Source: Zanthoxylum bungeanum (lineage: Eukaryota > Streptophyta > Magnoliopsida > Sapindales > Rutaceae). Taken from it: 64,000 nt of DNA. A program made the position numbers and the translations under genes. The notes under the pieces are model-generated. The model ran no database searches, was not told the origin of the DNA, and saw only the letters and a list, made by a program, of their open reading frames with translations. The stretch covers positions 413,042-477,041 of the forward strand of contig SKCR01025345.1 in NCBI GenBank assembly GCA_019454045.1, read 5' to 3'. The stretch's first letter is position 1, and each line of letters starts with the position of its first letter. Below, one piece after another: positions 35,132-46,056 of this stretch.

Positions 35132-35577
35132 GGCCGAGGTATTTTGATGGCTCGGGTCTGCTTTAGTATCGGCCGAGGCCGAGGTGTTTTGATGGCTCGG
35201 GTCTGCTTTAGTACCGCCAAGGCCGAGGTGTTTTGATGGCTCGGGTCTGCTTTAGTACCGCCGAGGCCGAAATGTTTTGATGGCTCGGGTCTGCTTTAGT
35301 ACCGCCGGAGGCCGAGGTGTTTTGATGGCTCGGGTCTGCTTTAGAACCGCCGAGGCCGATGTGTTTTGATGGCTCGAGTCTGCTTTAGTACCGTCGAGGC
35401 CGAGGTGTTTTGATGGCTCGGGTCTGCTTTCGTATCGCCAAGGCCGAGGTGTTTTGATGGCTCCAGTCTGCTTTAGTACCGTCGAGGCCGAGGTATTTTG
35501 ATGGCTCGGGTCTGCTTTCGTATCACCGAGACCGAGGTGTTCTATGGCTCGGGTCTACTTTAGTACCACCGAGGCCT
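35132..35577 (+). repeat. Tandem array of 44-bp units, internal copy 1
   Basis: About ten units of GGCCGAGGTG-TTTTGATGGC-TCGGGTCTGC-TTTAGTACCG-CCGA, with a few variants (TCGTATCGCCA, TATTTTGATGG). Sits between gag-like text and the 3' untranslated part. Confidence 0.92.
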
Positions 35578-36123
35578 TATTATATTCGTTGACATGGGGT
35601 CAGAGTTTCTCCTCTATGGCCAAATGTTATTGGCACAATGGTGGTACGTTCCCCTGTGGCCAAGTATTTATTTGTGGCTAGGGGTCGGGTTACGTCCCAG
35701 CGATGCTTTGCTATCTTCGATTGGCACGAGGCCTGGGTTACGTCCCTCAAAAGCCCTATTATTGTGTTAATGGCCCGAAAGAAAAAAAAATTCCCCATGG
35801 CTTGTCTTCTGTTATACAAGACTTTACAGAACATTCCTTATGGAATCTCGAATTAGAGGGTATGACCCAGAAGAGGAGAGCCGAGATTGTGAACCTAATC
35901 TCAGATTTTCGACTAAGGGTCAACCAGTGCTGATTCAGGTCGGCATCGAATGTCCAAGTGTTGAAAAGGTACCACAAGACATCAGATTAAAGCAATATGA
36001 GGTGCTCATAAGAGTATCAATTTGAGGAAATCAGATTAGTCTCCAGTTTCACGCACCACCATCTTTTTTATAGTTCCCGACATCAACTCGTTAACTCGTT
36101 GATATCGAGAACTAGGGGACATA

Positions 36124-36982
36124 TGTTGATGGTGGTTTTTCACCCCCAATAAGTCAGCATCCTGAGGAATGGCAAGAAAAGAATTTTCGCTTACGATGAT
36201 GAGTTTTGTAAATAACAGAGGAAAAACCCAAGGTCCTCGTTAGGGCGAGATCAAGAAGAATGACCCGAGCCTGAGGTGAAGAATCAATCCGACCAGAAGA
36301 GGTCATGATCCGACCAGTGGATCCGACCAGAAGAGGTCATGATCCGATCAGAGGAGATCATGATCCGACCAGTGGATCCGACCAGAGGAGGTCCTGTGCA
36401 TCATCCATAAAGTTGTGATGTGACTATAGCAACTTGCAAAGTCATCCTCTGACACACGCCACCGCGCAGCGTGAACGAGTGATACATGCTGGTGTCATAA
36501 AGGTAGTGTATGGCAGTATCCAATAAGGGGGTGATTAATGAAGTGTCATATGACATGTTTACTTTCGGCAGCAGCAGAAAATCCGCGTAGCTGACGTCGT
36601 GAAGATATGGGAACAGTGTTACTTTTTTTTAGTATATAAAGGGAGGGTAAACACATTTGTAAGGGTTAGCAAATTTTTAATCAAGCACCACTTGTGAGAA
36701 AACACCAAGCAAACAACTCGGTATCATACGACCATCCTTCAAAAGAGGTCGGCCGAGCTCGGTTCAGTTATAAAATCAGTATTCCACTTTGTTCCCGTGG
36801 ACGTAGGCTGAATCCATTCCGTTGAACCACGTAAATCCTCTGTCATTTTTGTGTTTTGTTTTTATTTTTCTGCTAAATTTGCTTTTGGCCCTTTATAACC
36901 AAACAAATTCATGGTTGGAGAAGGATTATTCCAGGAGCGGTTTCTTCAAACCTGCCCTTGGAACGAAAATCACCTGTCAACA
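36124..36982 (+). repeat. LTR 2 (middle) of the tandem gypsy element
   Basis: Serves as 3' LTR of internal copy 1 (polypurine tract AACTAGGGGACA just upstream) and 5' LTR of copy 2 (GTTGGCACCGTCTGTGGGG follows). TATA box near 36,633. Fewer GGTCATGATCCGACCAG units than LTR 1. Confidence 0.88.
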
Positions 36983-37080
36983 GTTGGCACCGTCTGTGGG
37001 GAGAGAGAGCAAAAAGCATTTGACGTAGTAAGACAATAGCATGAGACGGGAACCACAGATCGTCGGAGGGTTCAATGACT

Positions 37081-38562
37081 GAGTGGATGGAGAGAATGGA
37101 AAAAACATGAGGAATGAAATGAAGACAAACCAAGCCTCCATGAAGGCCATGATGGAAAAGCTGCTGAAAATGATAGAAAAGATGAACGATGTGAAAGTTG
37201 GAGGCTGGTCTAAGCCATATGAGAGATGAGATAATGAAGGGAAAAAGTGTTGTAGGCCTGGGCAGAGGTGATGAGCCAGGGAGGATGGATCTCTGGAGGG
37301 TGAGATCTGTAGTGGAAGCCGGAGCCTTACCGACAGAAAGACTGTGGGAAGAAGAGGAGAAGAGGCAAACTCTAGAGTCCTTCAGTAATAGCCCACGTTT
37401 TAAGAAGGATGGGCACGGAAGACATGGTGGGGGATATCGAGAGGGGTTCAGCCACAGCGTACGTCGTGCTCGGAGTAAGTAGCAGGCGTGAAAAAGTTCG
37501 CGAGAGGCAGCGATATAATACCGACGAACCGATGAAAGACTGGTTCAGGAAAGAGATGAAAAATGGGAAGAAAACATGAAGGCTGACAAGGGAGACAGTC
37601 AGGACGGAGAAGCGGCATCCCCATTCACGAAAGAGATATTGTCAGCAGAGTTCCCTAGACGGCTCATCATGTCATCTATGAACTCCTACAAAGGTCATAC
37701 CGACTCCAAATCCCATGTCGAAAATTTTGTTTTGCTAATGGAGGTTCAAGGGATGGTGGGATAGGCCATCTGCAAGATGTTCCCTTTGACCTTGTGTGTA
37801 CCCGTAATTTTGTGGTTCAGAAGTTTGACTTCAAGGAGCATCAATAGTTTCTCTCAGCTCAGTAAATCATTTGTTCGACATTTCAAAGGAGCGTGTGTGC
37901 CAAGGAAGATGGCAGGAGAGAACTGAGACTGATGAAGCAGTGAGATGATGAGCCCCTGAAGAATTTTATTGAAAGGTACCATGATTTGGTGCTCGAGGTC
38001 GGAGCATACGAGTCATCAGAGGCACTGGAAAATCTTAATGGAGCTCTAAAGGTCGGGAGGTTGTGGACTCACCTGAGGATCTAAGAGATACCAGACTATG
38101 CCACAGCTCTGGAGTTGGCCAGGAAATTTATTTTGATGGAGGAGGATGAGAAGATTGCCCGAGGATGGGGCACCCGGAGGACTAAGATACTCATGTCGGA
38201 AAATCAATGAAATTTGGGCAAATATGTGAGGAGACCAATCCCGGGGCAGAAGGAGCTCAGGCCGACGCCTCAGGATAATCAAGTTCAAGAGATGAGGTCG
38301 TATGTCCATGCCAACCATGTCGTGGGGGGACAGTGTACACCCCCCTGAACAGACCCATGGCCCAGATAGTTCAGGAAGTCTAGGATAAAGGTCTATTAGC
38401 CGAGCCCGACCTGAGGAGGTTTTCGATTGAGGAGGGAAACAAAACATTGCTTATTGTATGTACCATAATGTAAATGGACATGCCACGAATGGATGCAGGG
38501 ACCTGCAGGAGCAAGTGGAAGACCTGGTGAAAAAAGGCTATCTGGATTAGTGCATAGACCAA
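37081..38562 (+). pseudogene. Gag-like remnant, internal copy 2
   Basis: Near-identical to copy 1. The 37,198-37,482 frame repeats more than 70 residues of the 33,454-33,897 frame unchanged, but small insertions (for example near 37,162, 37,479 and 37,918) shift frames differently from copy 1. Confidence 0.55.
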
Positions 38563-38777
38563 ATGGCTATGGAGGCCGACCAGTGCTGATAGTAGAAGTC
38601 ATCAAGTCGGGCACTTGGAATGCTGAGATGCTGAGAGGATATTTTCAGTAGAGCCTCTCTTATAATGACCCCCAAAGAGTTGTAAGAAGAGCAGTAGATC
38701 CCAAGAATATGAGTAAGACTTTCCATTTCTTAAATAAACTTTTGTTTATCCATGCTTGTTCATTATGGCCAATATAG

Positions 38778-39218
38778 AGGCCGAGGTATTTGATGGCTCG
38801 GGTCTGCTTTAGTATCGCCGAGGCCGAGGTGTTTTGATGGCTCGGGTCTGCTTTAGTACCGCCAAGGCCGAGGTGTTTTGATGGCTCGGGTCTGCTTTAG
38901 TACCGCCGAGGCCGAAATGTTTTGATGGCTCGGGTCTGCTTTAGTACCGCCGAGGCCGAGGTGTTTTGATGGCTCGGGTCTGCTTTAGTACCGCCGAGGC
39001 CGAGGTGTTTTGATGGCTCGAGTCTGCTTTAGTACCGTCGAGGCCGAGGTGTTTTGATGGCTCGGGTCTGCTTTCGTATCGCCAAGGCCGAGGTGTTTTG
39101 ATGGCTCCAGTCGCTTTAGTACCGTCGAGGCCGAGGTATTTTGATGGCTCGGGTCTGCTTTCGTATCACCGAGACCGAGGTGTTCTATGGCTCGGGTCTA
39201 CTTTAGTACCACCGAGGC
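38778..39218 (+). repeat. Tandem array of 44-bp units, internal copy 2
   Basis: Same array as at 35,132-35,577, unit for unit, with one-base indels. Confidence 0.92.
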
Positions 39219-39769
39219 CTTATTATATTCGTTGACATGGGGTCAGAGTTTCTCCTCTATGGCCAAATGTTATTGGCACAATGGTGGTGGTACGTTCCCC
39301 TGTGGCCAAGTATTTATTTGTGGCTAGGGGTCGGGTTACGTCCCAGCGATGCTTTGCTATCTTCGATTGGCACGAGGCCTGGGTTACGTCCCTCAAAAGC
39401 CCTATTATTGTGTTAATGGCCCGAAAGAAAAAAAAATTCCCCATGGCTTGTCTTCTGTTATACAAGACTTTACAGAACATTCCTTATGGAATCTCGAATT
39501 AGAGGGTATGACCCAGAAGAGGAGAGCCGAGATTGTGAACCTAATCTCAGATTTTCGACTAAGGGTCAACCAGTGCTGATTCAGGTCGGCATCGAATGTC
39601 CAAGTGTTGAAAAGGTACCACAAGACATCAGATTAAAGCAATATGAGGTGCTCATAAGAGTATCAATTTGAGGAAATCAGATTAGTCTCCAGTTTCACGC
39701 ACCACCATCTTTTTTATAGTTCCCGACATCAACTCGTTAACTCGTTGATATCGAGAACTAGGGGACATA

Positions 39770-40625
39770 TGTTGATGGTGGTTTTTCACCCCCAATAAGT
39801 CAGCATCCTGAGGAATGGCAAGAAAAGAATTTTCGCTTACGATGATGAGTTTTGTAAATAACAGAGGAAAAACCCAAGGTCCTCGTTAGGGCGAGATCAA
39901 GAAGAATGACCCGAGCCTGAGGTGAAGAATCAATCCGACCAGAAGAAGAGGTCATGATCCGACCAGTGGATCCGACCAGAAGAGGTCATGATCCGATCAG
40001 AGGAGATCATGATCCGACCAGTGGATCCGACCAGAGGAGGTCCTGTGCATCATCCATAAAGTTGTGTGGACTATAGCAACTTGCAAAGTCATCCTCTGAC
40101 ACACGCCACCGCACAGGTGAACGAGTGATACATGCTGGTGTCATAAAGGTAGTGTATGGCAAGTATCCAATAAGGGGGGGTGATTAATGAAGTGTCATAT
40201 GACATGTTTACTTTCGGCAGCAGCGGAAATCCGCGTAGCTGACGTCGTGAAGATATGGGACCAGTGTACTTTTTTAGTATATAAAGGGAGGGTAAACACA
40301 TTTGTAAGGGTTAGCAAATTTTTAATCAAGCACCACTTGTGAGAAAACACCAAGCAAAACAAAATCGGTATCATACGACCATCCTTCAAAAGAGGTCGGC
40401 CGGAGCTCGGTTCAGTTATACAATCAGTATTCCACTTTGTTCCCGTGGACGTAGGCTGAATCCATTCCGTTGAACCACGTAAATCCTCTGTCATTTTTGT
40501 GTTTGTTTTATTTTTCTGCTAAATTTGTTTTTGGCCCTCCATAACCAAACAAATTCACGGTTGGAGGAGGTTATTCCAGGAGCGGTATTCCAAACCTGCC
40601 TTGGAACGAAAATCACATGTCAACA
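39770..40625 (+). repeat. LTR 3 of the tandem gypsy element
   Basis: TGTTGATGG...TGTCAACA, then target copy AAATT. Resembles LTR 2, with extra one- to three-base indels after about 39,940. Confidence 0.88.
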
Positions 40626-40683
40626 AAATTAATATAAATATATCAAAGTTACTTTATTTGGAGAAAAATGTAAAGGTGGTTAC

Positions 40684-41612
40684 CATTGACTGTGGAAATA
40701 GCTACAACACTATCAGAGATGTTCTCCAACACCCTATCAAATTAAATAGAAAAATACGTTAGTCTTAAATATTTTCAGAAGAAAAGTATATAAGAATTTA
40801 TGATACAGTTATTGTTACCCGCAGGTTAAATAAGGATCTCGCAACCCATTGGAGAAAATGATATTGTTTCCAAATCTATGGAGAATCAATTTCAAGTTCT
40901 GCCAATTTAGCAGTCGTAGTACTAATAATTAGGCAGTGATGAATGAAATGTTTCAGTAAATTCATTTAGTAAGTGTGTATTTTGATAATTGTTTCCAACA
41001 GCTACTTACTTATGAAACATACTCGAATCTGGATCCAATATTGAACTAAAATGTGCTAAATTTTTCATTATCTTTTGCCACGCGTGCTTTATTAATAATG
41101 CATGGTCAAAATTCATTTATATTTAAATTATTTTCCAATAACTATCAATAGCAATTTATGAAAAAATATCAACTCAACACTAAATTTAAATCCAATCCAT
41201 AATAAGTTGTCACCCAGTGAGAATTTCTACAGTATATACTACGGTGGTGTTTCCGGAAAGTTTCATTGGAACTCTTACTAGTTTGATTGTTATTAATTAT
41301 TTGAAAAGAATAAAAAAGGAAAGCATTAACCAACAAAAATTTTATTTCTTATTAATTATTTTAAAATCATTACTTACAATTAGTATTGTAACCAACTTGC
41401 AGAGCAATAATAATTTGACTTCTATGAAAACATCGTTAGTATTTGTGCTTAAATATCAAGGGAGTGTAAAGTTAAAGTAGAATTTGGTAGGGTTCCGGCT
41501 CTATACTCCTTTGGGTAAGGTGGTTATTGGCTGGGGCGTTACAGTAACCAACTTGCAGAGCAATGTCATGGAAGTAAGGGATTGGAGCTGATGAAGCTGT
41601 ATATGGTGTTGT
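40684..41612 (-). pseudogene. Broken S28 serine carboxypeptidase paralogue
   Basis: Two exons match the intact gene at 46,057-50,539 in sequence, length and splice phase. The piece at 40,819-40,898 (80 bp) encodes [21 protein letters not shown] with the catalytic-Asp motif; that at 40,684-40,733 (50 bp) encodes GVLENISDSVVAISTVNG. Both have AG acceptors and GT donors. A worn third-exon piece (ASSAPIPYFHDI) lies at about 41,568-41,612, in the expected order. The active-Ser exon, the penultimate-side exons and the last exon (catalytic His) are absent. The gypsy array stops 59 bp from the last remaining exon, so its insertion may have removed or separated the 3' end. Confidence 0.75.
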
Positions 41613-41639
41613 ATATCTCTTGGATGTAATTAAAAGACA

Positions 41640-41870
41640 AAATATAATTATGTGGAGTGGTGTGGTTTTTCGGAATTGACGGCCGGTGTTAAAATTTGTA
41701 GGGAGAAAGGTTATAATTTTGTGGAATTGGAAACGGATTCTAATTAAGGTCATCGTCGGTGTCTTAAGAATATAGTATGGGTATTGTATTTGGAAGATTT
41801 TTGGGAAGAGTTTATTAGTCATTTTGAACATTGAACTTCACTATTGGTCATATTGTAAAAGCAATTCATC
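41640..41870 (+). pseudogene. RNase H-like (LINE-type) fragment
   Basis: Plus strand reads CREKGYNFVELETDSN across about 41,692-41,742, resembling the ELETDS-type RNase H motif of plant LINEs and related host pseudogenes. No other domain is visible. The minus-strand open frame at 41,472-41,831 is mostly a shadow. Confidence 0.4.
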
Positions 41871-42382
41871 CAAATTCTAAAATCAAGATCATGAAATTAA
41901 TTGTAGAATTCAAAATTAGGTATGTATTATAAATCAGCTTAATAATAGATATACTCACTGAGTATGGCATGTGAGAGAGGTTATTCAATTAAATTAAAAT
42001 TTAATATGAGAGTTTTTTTTCTATACTGAAAGAGTATTTCTTCATACATATATATTATTATATATCGTATAAATAATAATAATAAACTATCGTGTTTGAA
42101 GCTCACTGAAGATAAAAACTAATCAACTAAATAAACGACCGGTTGTTATATTCTCAACAATGGGAGATTGAAGCCAGCTGATTTACAATCATATAACTCA
42201 AAACCTCATATGATTCTTAATTGACAAATTTTTTTTACAATAACAAAATTTTGACTAAAATACACATATAACTCGGGCATGTTCCTTCTTCAGACTCTAC
42301 AATCTACATGAGTCAAGTAAAAAATTGGGGAAAAAAAATAAGGAAACAGCCTAAAATTCCAAAGGCAATTAATTATTGTAAT
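41871..42382. other. Unassigned A/T-rich stretch; 3' flank of the B3 gene
   Basis: Nothing recognised. Would hold the 3' UTR of the minus-strand gene to its right. Confidence 0.3.
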
Positions 42383-42620
42383 TCAGTATTCATGGGAGAG
42401 CTCATCAGTAGTAGTTGATCCTGTGGCTGCACTTGTTGGAAAATTGCTTCCATTGCTGCCATTGCTTCCATCTTTTCCTGTACCCTGACTAGTTTTTGCA
42501 CCATTGTCTTCGAGTTTCTTGTCTTCACAAACTTGACTTCCTTTACAATCAACCAATACAAGTGCCAAGCAGAGTTGTTCATTTGGCAACCTGAACTTCC
42601 ATAGTTGAATTGTATCATTC
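42383..42620 (-). pseudogene. Out-of-frame C-terminal tail of the B3 gene
   Basis: Reads MNDTIQLWKFRLPNEQLCLALVLVD and ends in a low-complexity GSNGSNGSN / Ser-Thr tail. The start overlaps the stop of the upstream frame (ATGA-type overlap). The first 25 residues complete the B3-like fold; the rest is divergent. Either the broken end of the gene or, if the lost base is an assembly error, its true C-terminus. Confidence 0.65.
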
Positions 42621-43527
42621 ATTTCAGCTTATTCCGATCTATAACTGCATTCCAATCTCTTATCAGCACATAACAAAAGCTAGTCTTTGCTCTCATCACA
42701 GCTTCGTTACTCTTATTATCATCTTTAACATTATCCGCTCTCTTAAAAGTCATTACACATTGTTGAAGTAGAGGCTCAATCATCTTCACTTTGATCTTGC
42801 CTCCATTGTCAAGATACCTCTTCTCATCATCTGTCAAAAAACCTTTTGATACTATTTGATTCACAGGAATTGACAAGCGGTAGTGATGATCAGATACATC
42901 CGTCGGAAACAAAGCCTTCTGTATAACCAGTTCGATCTTAGAACCATTCATCTGTTCAATTATTTCCCTGAATTCTTGGGGCAAATCCGGAATCTCGTCT
43001 GGAACAACTGGTCTTTCTCTCTTTGGTTTCTTGTTGGGTTTTGAAAAATCTTGGGTAAAACTGCTTTTTAATTTCTTTTGCTTAGCTTTTTCAGAAACCC
43101 AATAGCCTGCCTTCGCAGAATCACCCATAAGTTTATAATTCCGAGCTATATTGTAAAACCCTTGTGCTTTCTTGCTATACAAATCATTAGTAGTAACAGG
43201 TTGCTTGATGACTTTTTCTTTTTGTTTTTTATCAGAAACCCTGACCCTAACCCTAACCCCAGCCAGCGAAGCCTGTGGCTGACTAGAATTTGCTTGCTCA
43301 AAAAGTTTCCAAGTAGGAAACTGGTAGTACAAATTACTCAGATCATCTTCAACTGGCTTCTTTTGTTTTTCTTTCCTAAATCTTTCTTCCTCAATTTTCT
43401 TGGAAGCCAAACTTGCAACGGCCACCAAAGCATCAAGACCAGTCCACTTTTTTTCAATCTCGATTCCTCTTTCTTGAAAATCATTCAAACTCAACAAGTT
43501 GAGAGAATCATAATCTTCTTTGCCCAT
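42619..43527 (-). CDS. B3-domain (DUF313-type) putative transcription factor, frameshifted near its end
   Basis: Plant-specific DUF313 proteins carry a B3-like DNA-binding fold and are expected in the nucleus. The frame gives 302 residues from the ATG at 43,525-43,527 (a TTG two codons upstream is not used). An acidic-basic N-terminal region is followed by a Lys-rich linker (about 147-172) and the B3-like domain from about 180: LPQEFREIIEQMNGSKIEL, IQKALFPTDVSDHHYRLSIP, FLTDDEKRYL, and YVLIRDWNAVIDRNKLK at the end. The family continues here with a strand like NDTIQLWKFR, which exists immediately downstream but one frame over, so one base appears to be missing near 42,619-42,625. Intronless. 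A minus-strand TATA-like ATATATATAAAC is at about 43,690-43,701. Family call good; function not shown. Confidence 0.75.
   Translation of the reverse strand: MGKEDYDSLNLLSLNDFQERGIEIEKKWTGLDALVAVASLASKKIEEERFRKEKQKKPVEDDLSNLYYQFPTWKLFEQANSSQPQASLAGVRVRVRVSDKKQKEKVIKQPVTTNDLYSKKAQGFYNIARNYKLMGDSAKAGYWVSEKAKQKKLKSSFTQDFSKPNKKPKRERPVVPDEIPDLPQEFREIIEQMNGSKIELVIQKALFPTDVSDHHYRLSIPVNQIVSKGFLTDDEKRYLDNGGKIKVKMIEPLLQQCVMTFKRADNVKDDNKSNEAVMRAKTSFCYVLIRDWNAVIDRNKLK
43239..43260. repeat. Telomere-like (CCCTAAC)n tract inside the B3 coding region
   Basis: Three tandem CCCTRAC units plus a partial one. On the coding strand they give alternating Val-Arg (residues 91-97). Confidence 0.8.
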
Positions 43528-43701
43528 CTTCAATTTCTTCTTCTGAGTAATGGGAGAAAATGAAAAAAAAATATAACAAGGAAAAAGAAAAGGTGAGGGG
43601 CAATTAATGGCGAAGAAGAGGTACCTTTATTGAGCTATGGCTATGATCAATGTTCATGCGTAATGGTAGAGGGGGGTGAATATTTAGTTTATATATATAG
43701 A

Positions 43702-44228
43702 GATGAAAATCCAAATATAATTAGGACTTAATCGATGTCCTGTTCGTTTTAGGAGTACTTAACGGAAGTTTTATTTTGTTCCTATGGGTTTAGGGATTGA
43801 TTTGGTACTGAGTGTTTTTTTTTTTCCTTTTGGGGGGGGGGGGGGGGGGGCTGACTTCTTGCAACGTTCCTAACATGAAAAGGAAACAAGAAATGTGAGA
43901 AAGTGGAAAAATAAATAAATCAAAAAAAAAAATTGCAAAATAGTGGCAAGTAGCAGTTGATTCATGTTAATTTACACCGACTGAAAAATGTTCATAAGTG
44001 TAGAATAAGCTTTTATTGTGGAAATCATTTAATATATGATATTTATTTACATTCAAGAAAAAAAATCACCGTCAATATATTTATCCAAAATTGACAAAAA
44101 AAATTCAAATATTTAATATCGATCGAAATAATTGAAAAATTTTAAAAATTATAAATGTGATCGTCAATATCCGAAAAATAGAAAAAATTATCCCGAAATT
44201 TATTTTTTTATTTTTTGAAATGCATAAA

Positions 44229-44295
<67 letters not shown>

Positions 44296-44567
44296 TGTTT
44301 GTTTGTTTGTTTTATTTTCAAAATCGAAACTCAACCATATCCCATATAATTTGAATATCAAGTAGTTTCTTTATCAAATAATATTGTGTATCAGAGCTGC
44401 AAATCCTAACTATAGGCAGGCTATATAGTCCTTAATTTATTTTTTTTTATATAATAACTAATATCTAAGAGCTCCATATTTTTTCTTTTCATTATAATTT
44501 TATGCTATGATCAAATATCACAAACGTAAAAATGTTTTAGCCCCGAGGATATCAGGATCAGCTCTTG
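43702..44567. other. Unassigned stretch with poly-G run
   Basis: Upstream of the B3 gene. Contains a G-run of 19 (43,832-43,850) and A/T-rich text. Confidence 0.4.
44226..44311. repeat. Compound microsatellite (ATA)n(TTA)n(GTTT)4
   Basis: About nine ATA units turn directly into about fourteen TTA units, forming a self-complementary A/T hairpin, then four GTTT units. Confidence 0.92.
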
Positions 44568-44572
44568 CTCGC

Positions 44573-45892
44573 TATTGTGATATTTTATATCGTACCGCAA
44601 GTGTACGGTGTCAAGTTTTAGTATAAATGAATTTAGAGTGTCGAACCCACATGGATTGCGTTAACTCGCACTAAATACTACAATTAATAATCCTAACTTT
44701 ATTTAGAAAACAAATAATAAAGATTTTAATAAATAAATATAAAAATAATTAGATTGGAGGAACTAATACGATAGAGATTCTAGAGTCCGATTTCACCTAG
44801 CTGTCGCCTATGTATTTGTCATGCCAATTAATCCTTGTTCAGTTATATTGTTTATAAGTCAAGACTCCAAAAATATCCACTCCCTCTCTCAAGTATCAAT
44901 GAACATATCATCAACTACAGACTTCGATATCTCTATAAAAATCTAGCGATTAACAACTCATTACGCTTTGTGATTCTATATTAACAACTTCAAAGGAACT
45001 TATATATTCTCTCGAACTCTATAAAAATCCTAGGTTATATTCTCTAGAGCTATTCAAAATCTCATCTCTCGAGTGATAGATTCTAAACATATATCATCAT
45101 ATTTGTGGCCAGCAAACACAAGACATTAAACTCAAGAGAATACAAATAAACTGAATAAAACTTCATAATAAAATTGACAAACAATTACAAGGTTCAAGCA
45201 TCAATTACATCATCTTCCTCTAGAATTAAGGAGTTTAGTTCATGACAATAGATAAAGACAATAAAAACAAGTCATGAATCTAATGGAAATCATTAGAGTT
45301 CTAAGAAAGAAACAAAAAGATAAAACATGAATTGAATCTCTTCCTCTTCGGACGTCACCGCATTCGTCTCCTCTTGTCGCTCTTCAATCATTCTCCTTGG
45401 ATCTCTATAAAATAAGTGTTTTTGTGTTTTGTGCTATGTATTAGCCTATTCTCTTGAGTTTGGACGAACTAATCTATTTATAATAAAGCCTTGGAGTCAT
45501 TGGGCATGTAAAAACCCTAAAAATCATGCTTTTGGTGCACATGGGGCGTTAATAGATTGGCGCCGCGGCGCCAAAGCCCCTGGATTTGGTATGGAACGCA
45601 TAGATCTCTTTGAGTACATGCAAATCGATATATTATGGATCTCATAACTCTTTCTAGATCAAAAGTTATAGCCTTTTTAAATTCAGCGCCCAGCTGATGC
45701 TGGTTTTGTCTGTTCTTGAGTCCGATGCTCCCGATAGGTCCCGATACACGCGTAATTGGTCAATTCTTCATGTTCTAATGCTTCCTACACACAAGACATA
45801 AAATAAACTATAAATGACACTAAATGACTCAAACCATAACAAAATAATAGGCTAAGTATATCGGAATAAGTGGGTCTAAACCGCACTTGTCA
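44573..45892 (-). mobile_element. Solo LTR, gypsy Tat/Athila-like, 1,320 bp
   Basis: On the minus strand it starts TGACAAGTGCGG and ends near ...CCGTACACTTGCGGTACGAT...CAATA. It is flanked by CTCGC at 44,568-44,572 and 45,893-45,897. The GGTTCGACACTC and GACACCGTACACTTGCGG text near its 3' end is characteristic of such LTRs. The terminal CA is TA here, presumably mutated. Contains the palindrome TTGGCGCCGCGGCGCCAA (45,557-45,574). The open frame at 45,429-45,647 is not a gene. Confidence 0.65.
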
Positions 45893-46056
45893 CTCGCATA
45901 TCCAAATTTATTGGGAAATGAAAGTAATGTATAAATGAAGTTAGTGTTACAGTCTGATAAAATTTGTTCTCGAAAATAATTCCTTAATATCAAACTTATA
46001 TGATATGATAATTTTTTAGACATATATAATTCCTTAATATCATTTTAATTTGTCTT

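Larger units (their letters stand above)
32468..40625 (+). mobile_element. Three-LTR tandem gypsy-type element (LTR-internal-LTR-internal-LTR), 8,158 bp
   Basis: LTRs at 32,468-33,355, 36,124-36,982 and 39,770-40,625 surround two nearly identical internal regions (33,356-36,123 and 36,983-39,769). The whole array is flanked by one 5-bp duplication, AAATT (32,463-32,467 and 40,626-40,630), so it occupies a single insertion site. LTRs 2 and 3 agree with each other against LTR 1 (for example CCTGAGGAATGGC versus CCCGAGGATGGGC). No protease, integrase or reverse transcriptase is detectable, so it is non-autonomous. The gag-like remnants and primer-site text suggest the Tat lineage. Confidence 0.88.

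Noticed and set aside
35580..36025. Small open frames downstream of the 44-bp array, repeated identically near 39.2-39.7 kb
   Set aside because: They are conserved only because the two internal regions are recent duplicates; overlapping frames on both strands and no domain.
32468..40625. CRISPR-like or other prokaryotic repeat-spacer array
   Set aside because: The 44-bp units are directly adjacent without spacers, inside a plant retrotransposon.
41217..41260. Possible missing S28 exon 6 (YYGGV-like residues on the plus strand)
   Set aside because: Wrong strand for the paralogue and only five residues agree.
45429..45647. 72-codon open frame with IDWRRGAKAPG
   Set aside because: Lies within a solo LTR and spans its GC palindrome; no family resemblance.
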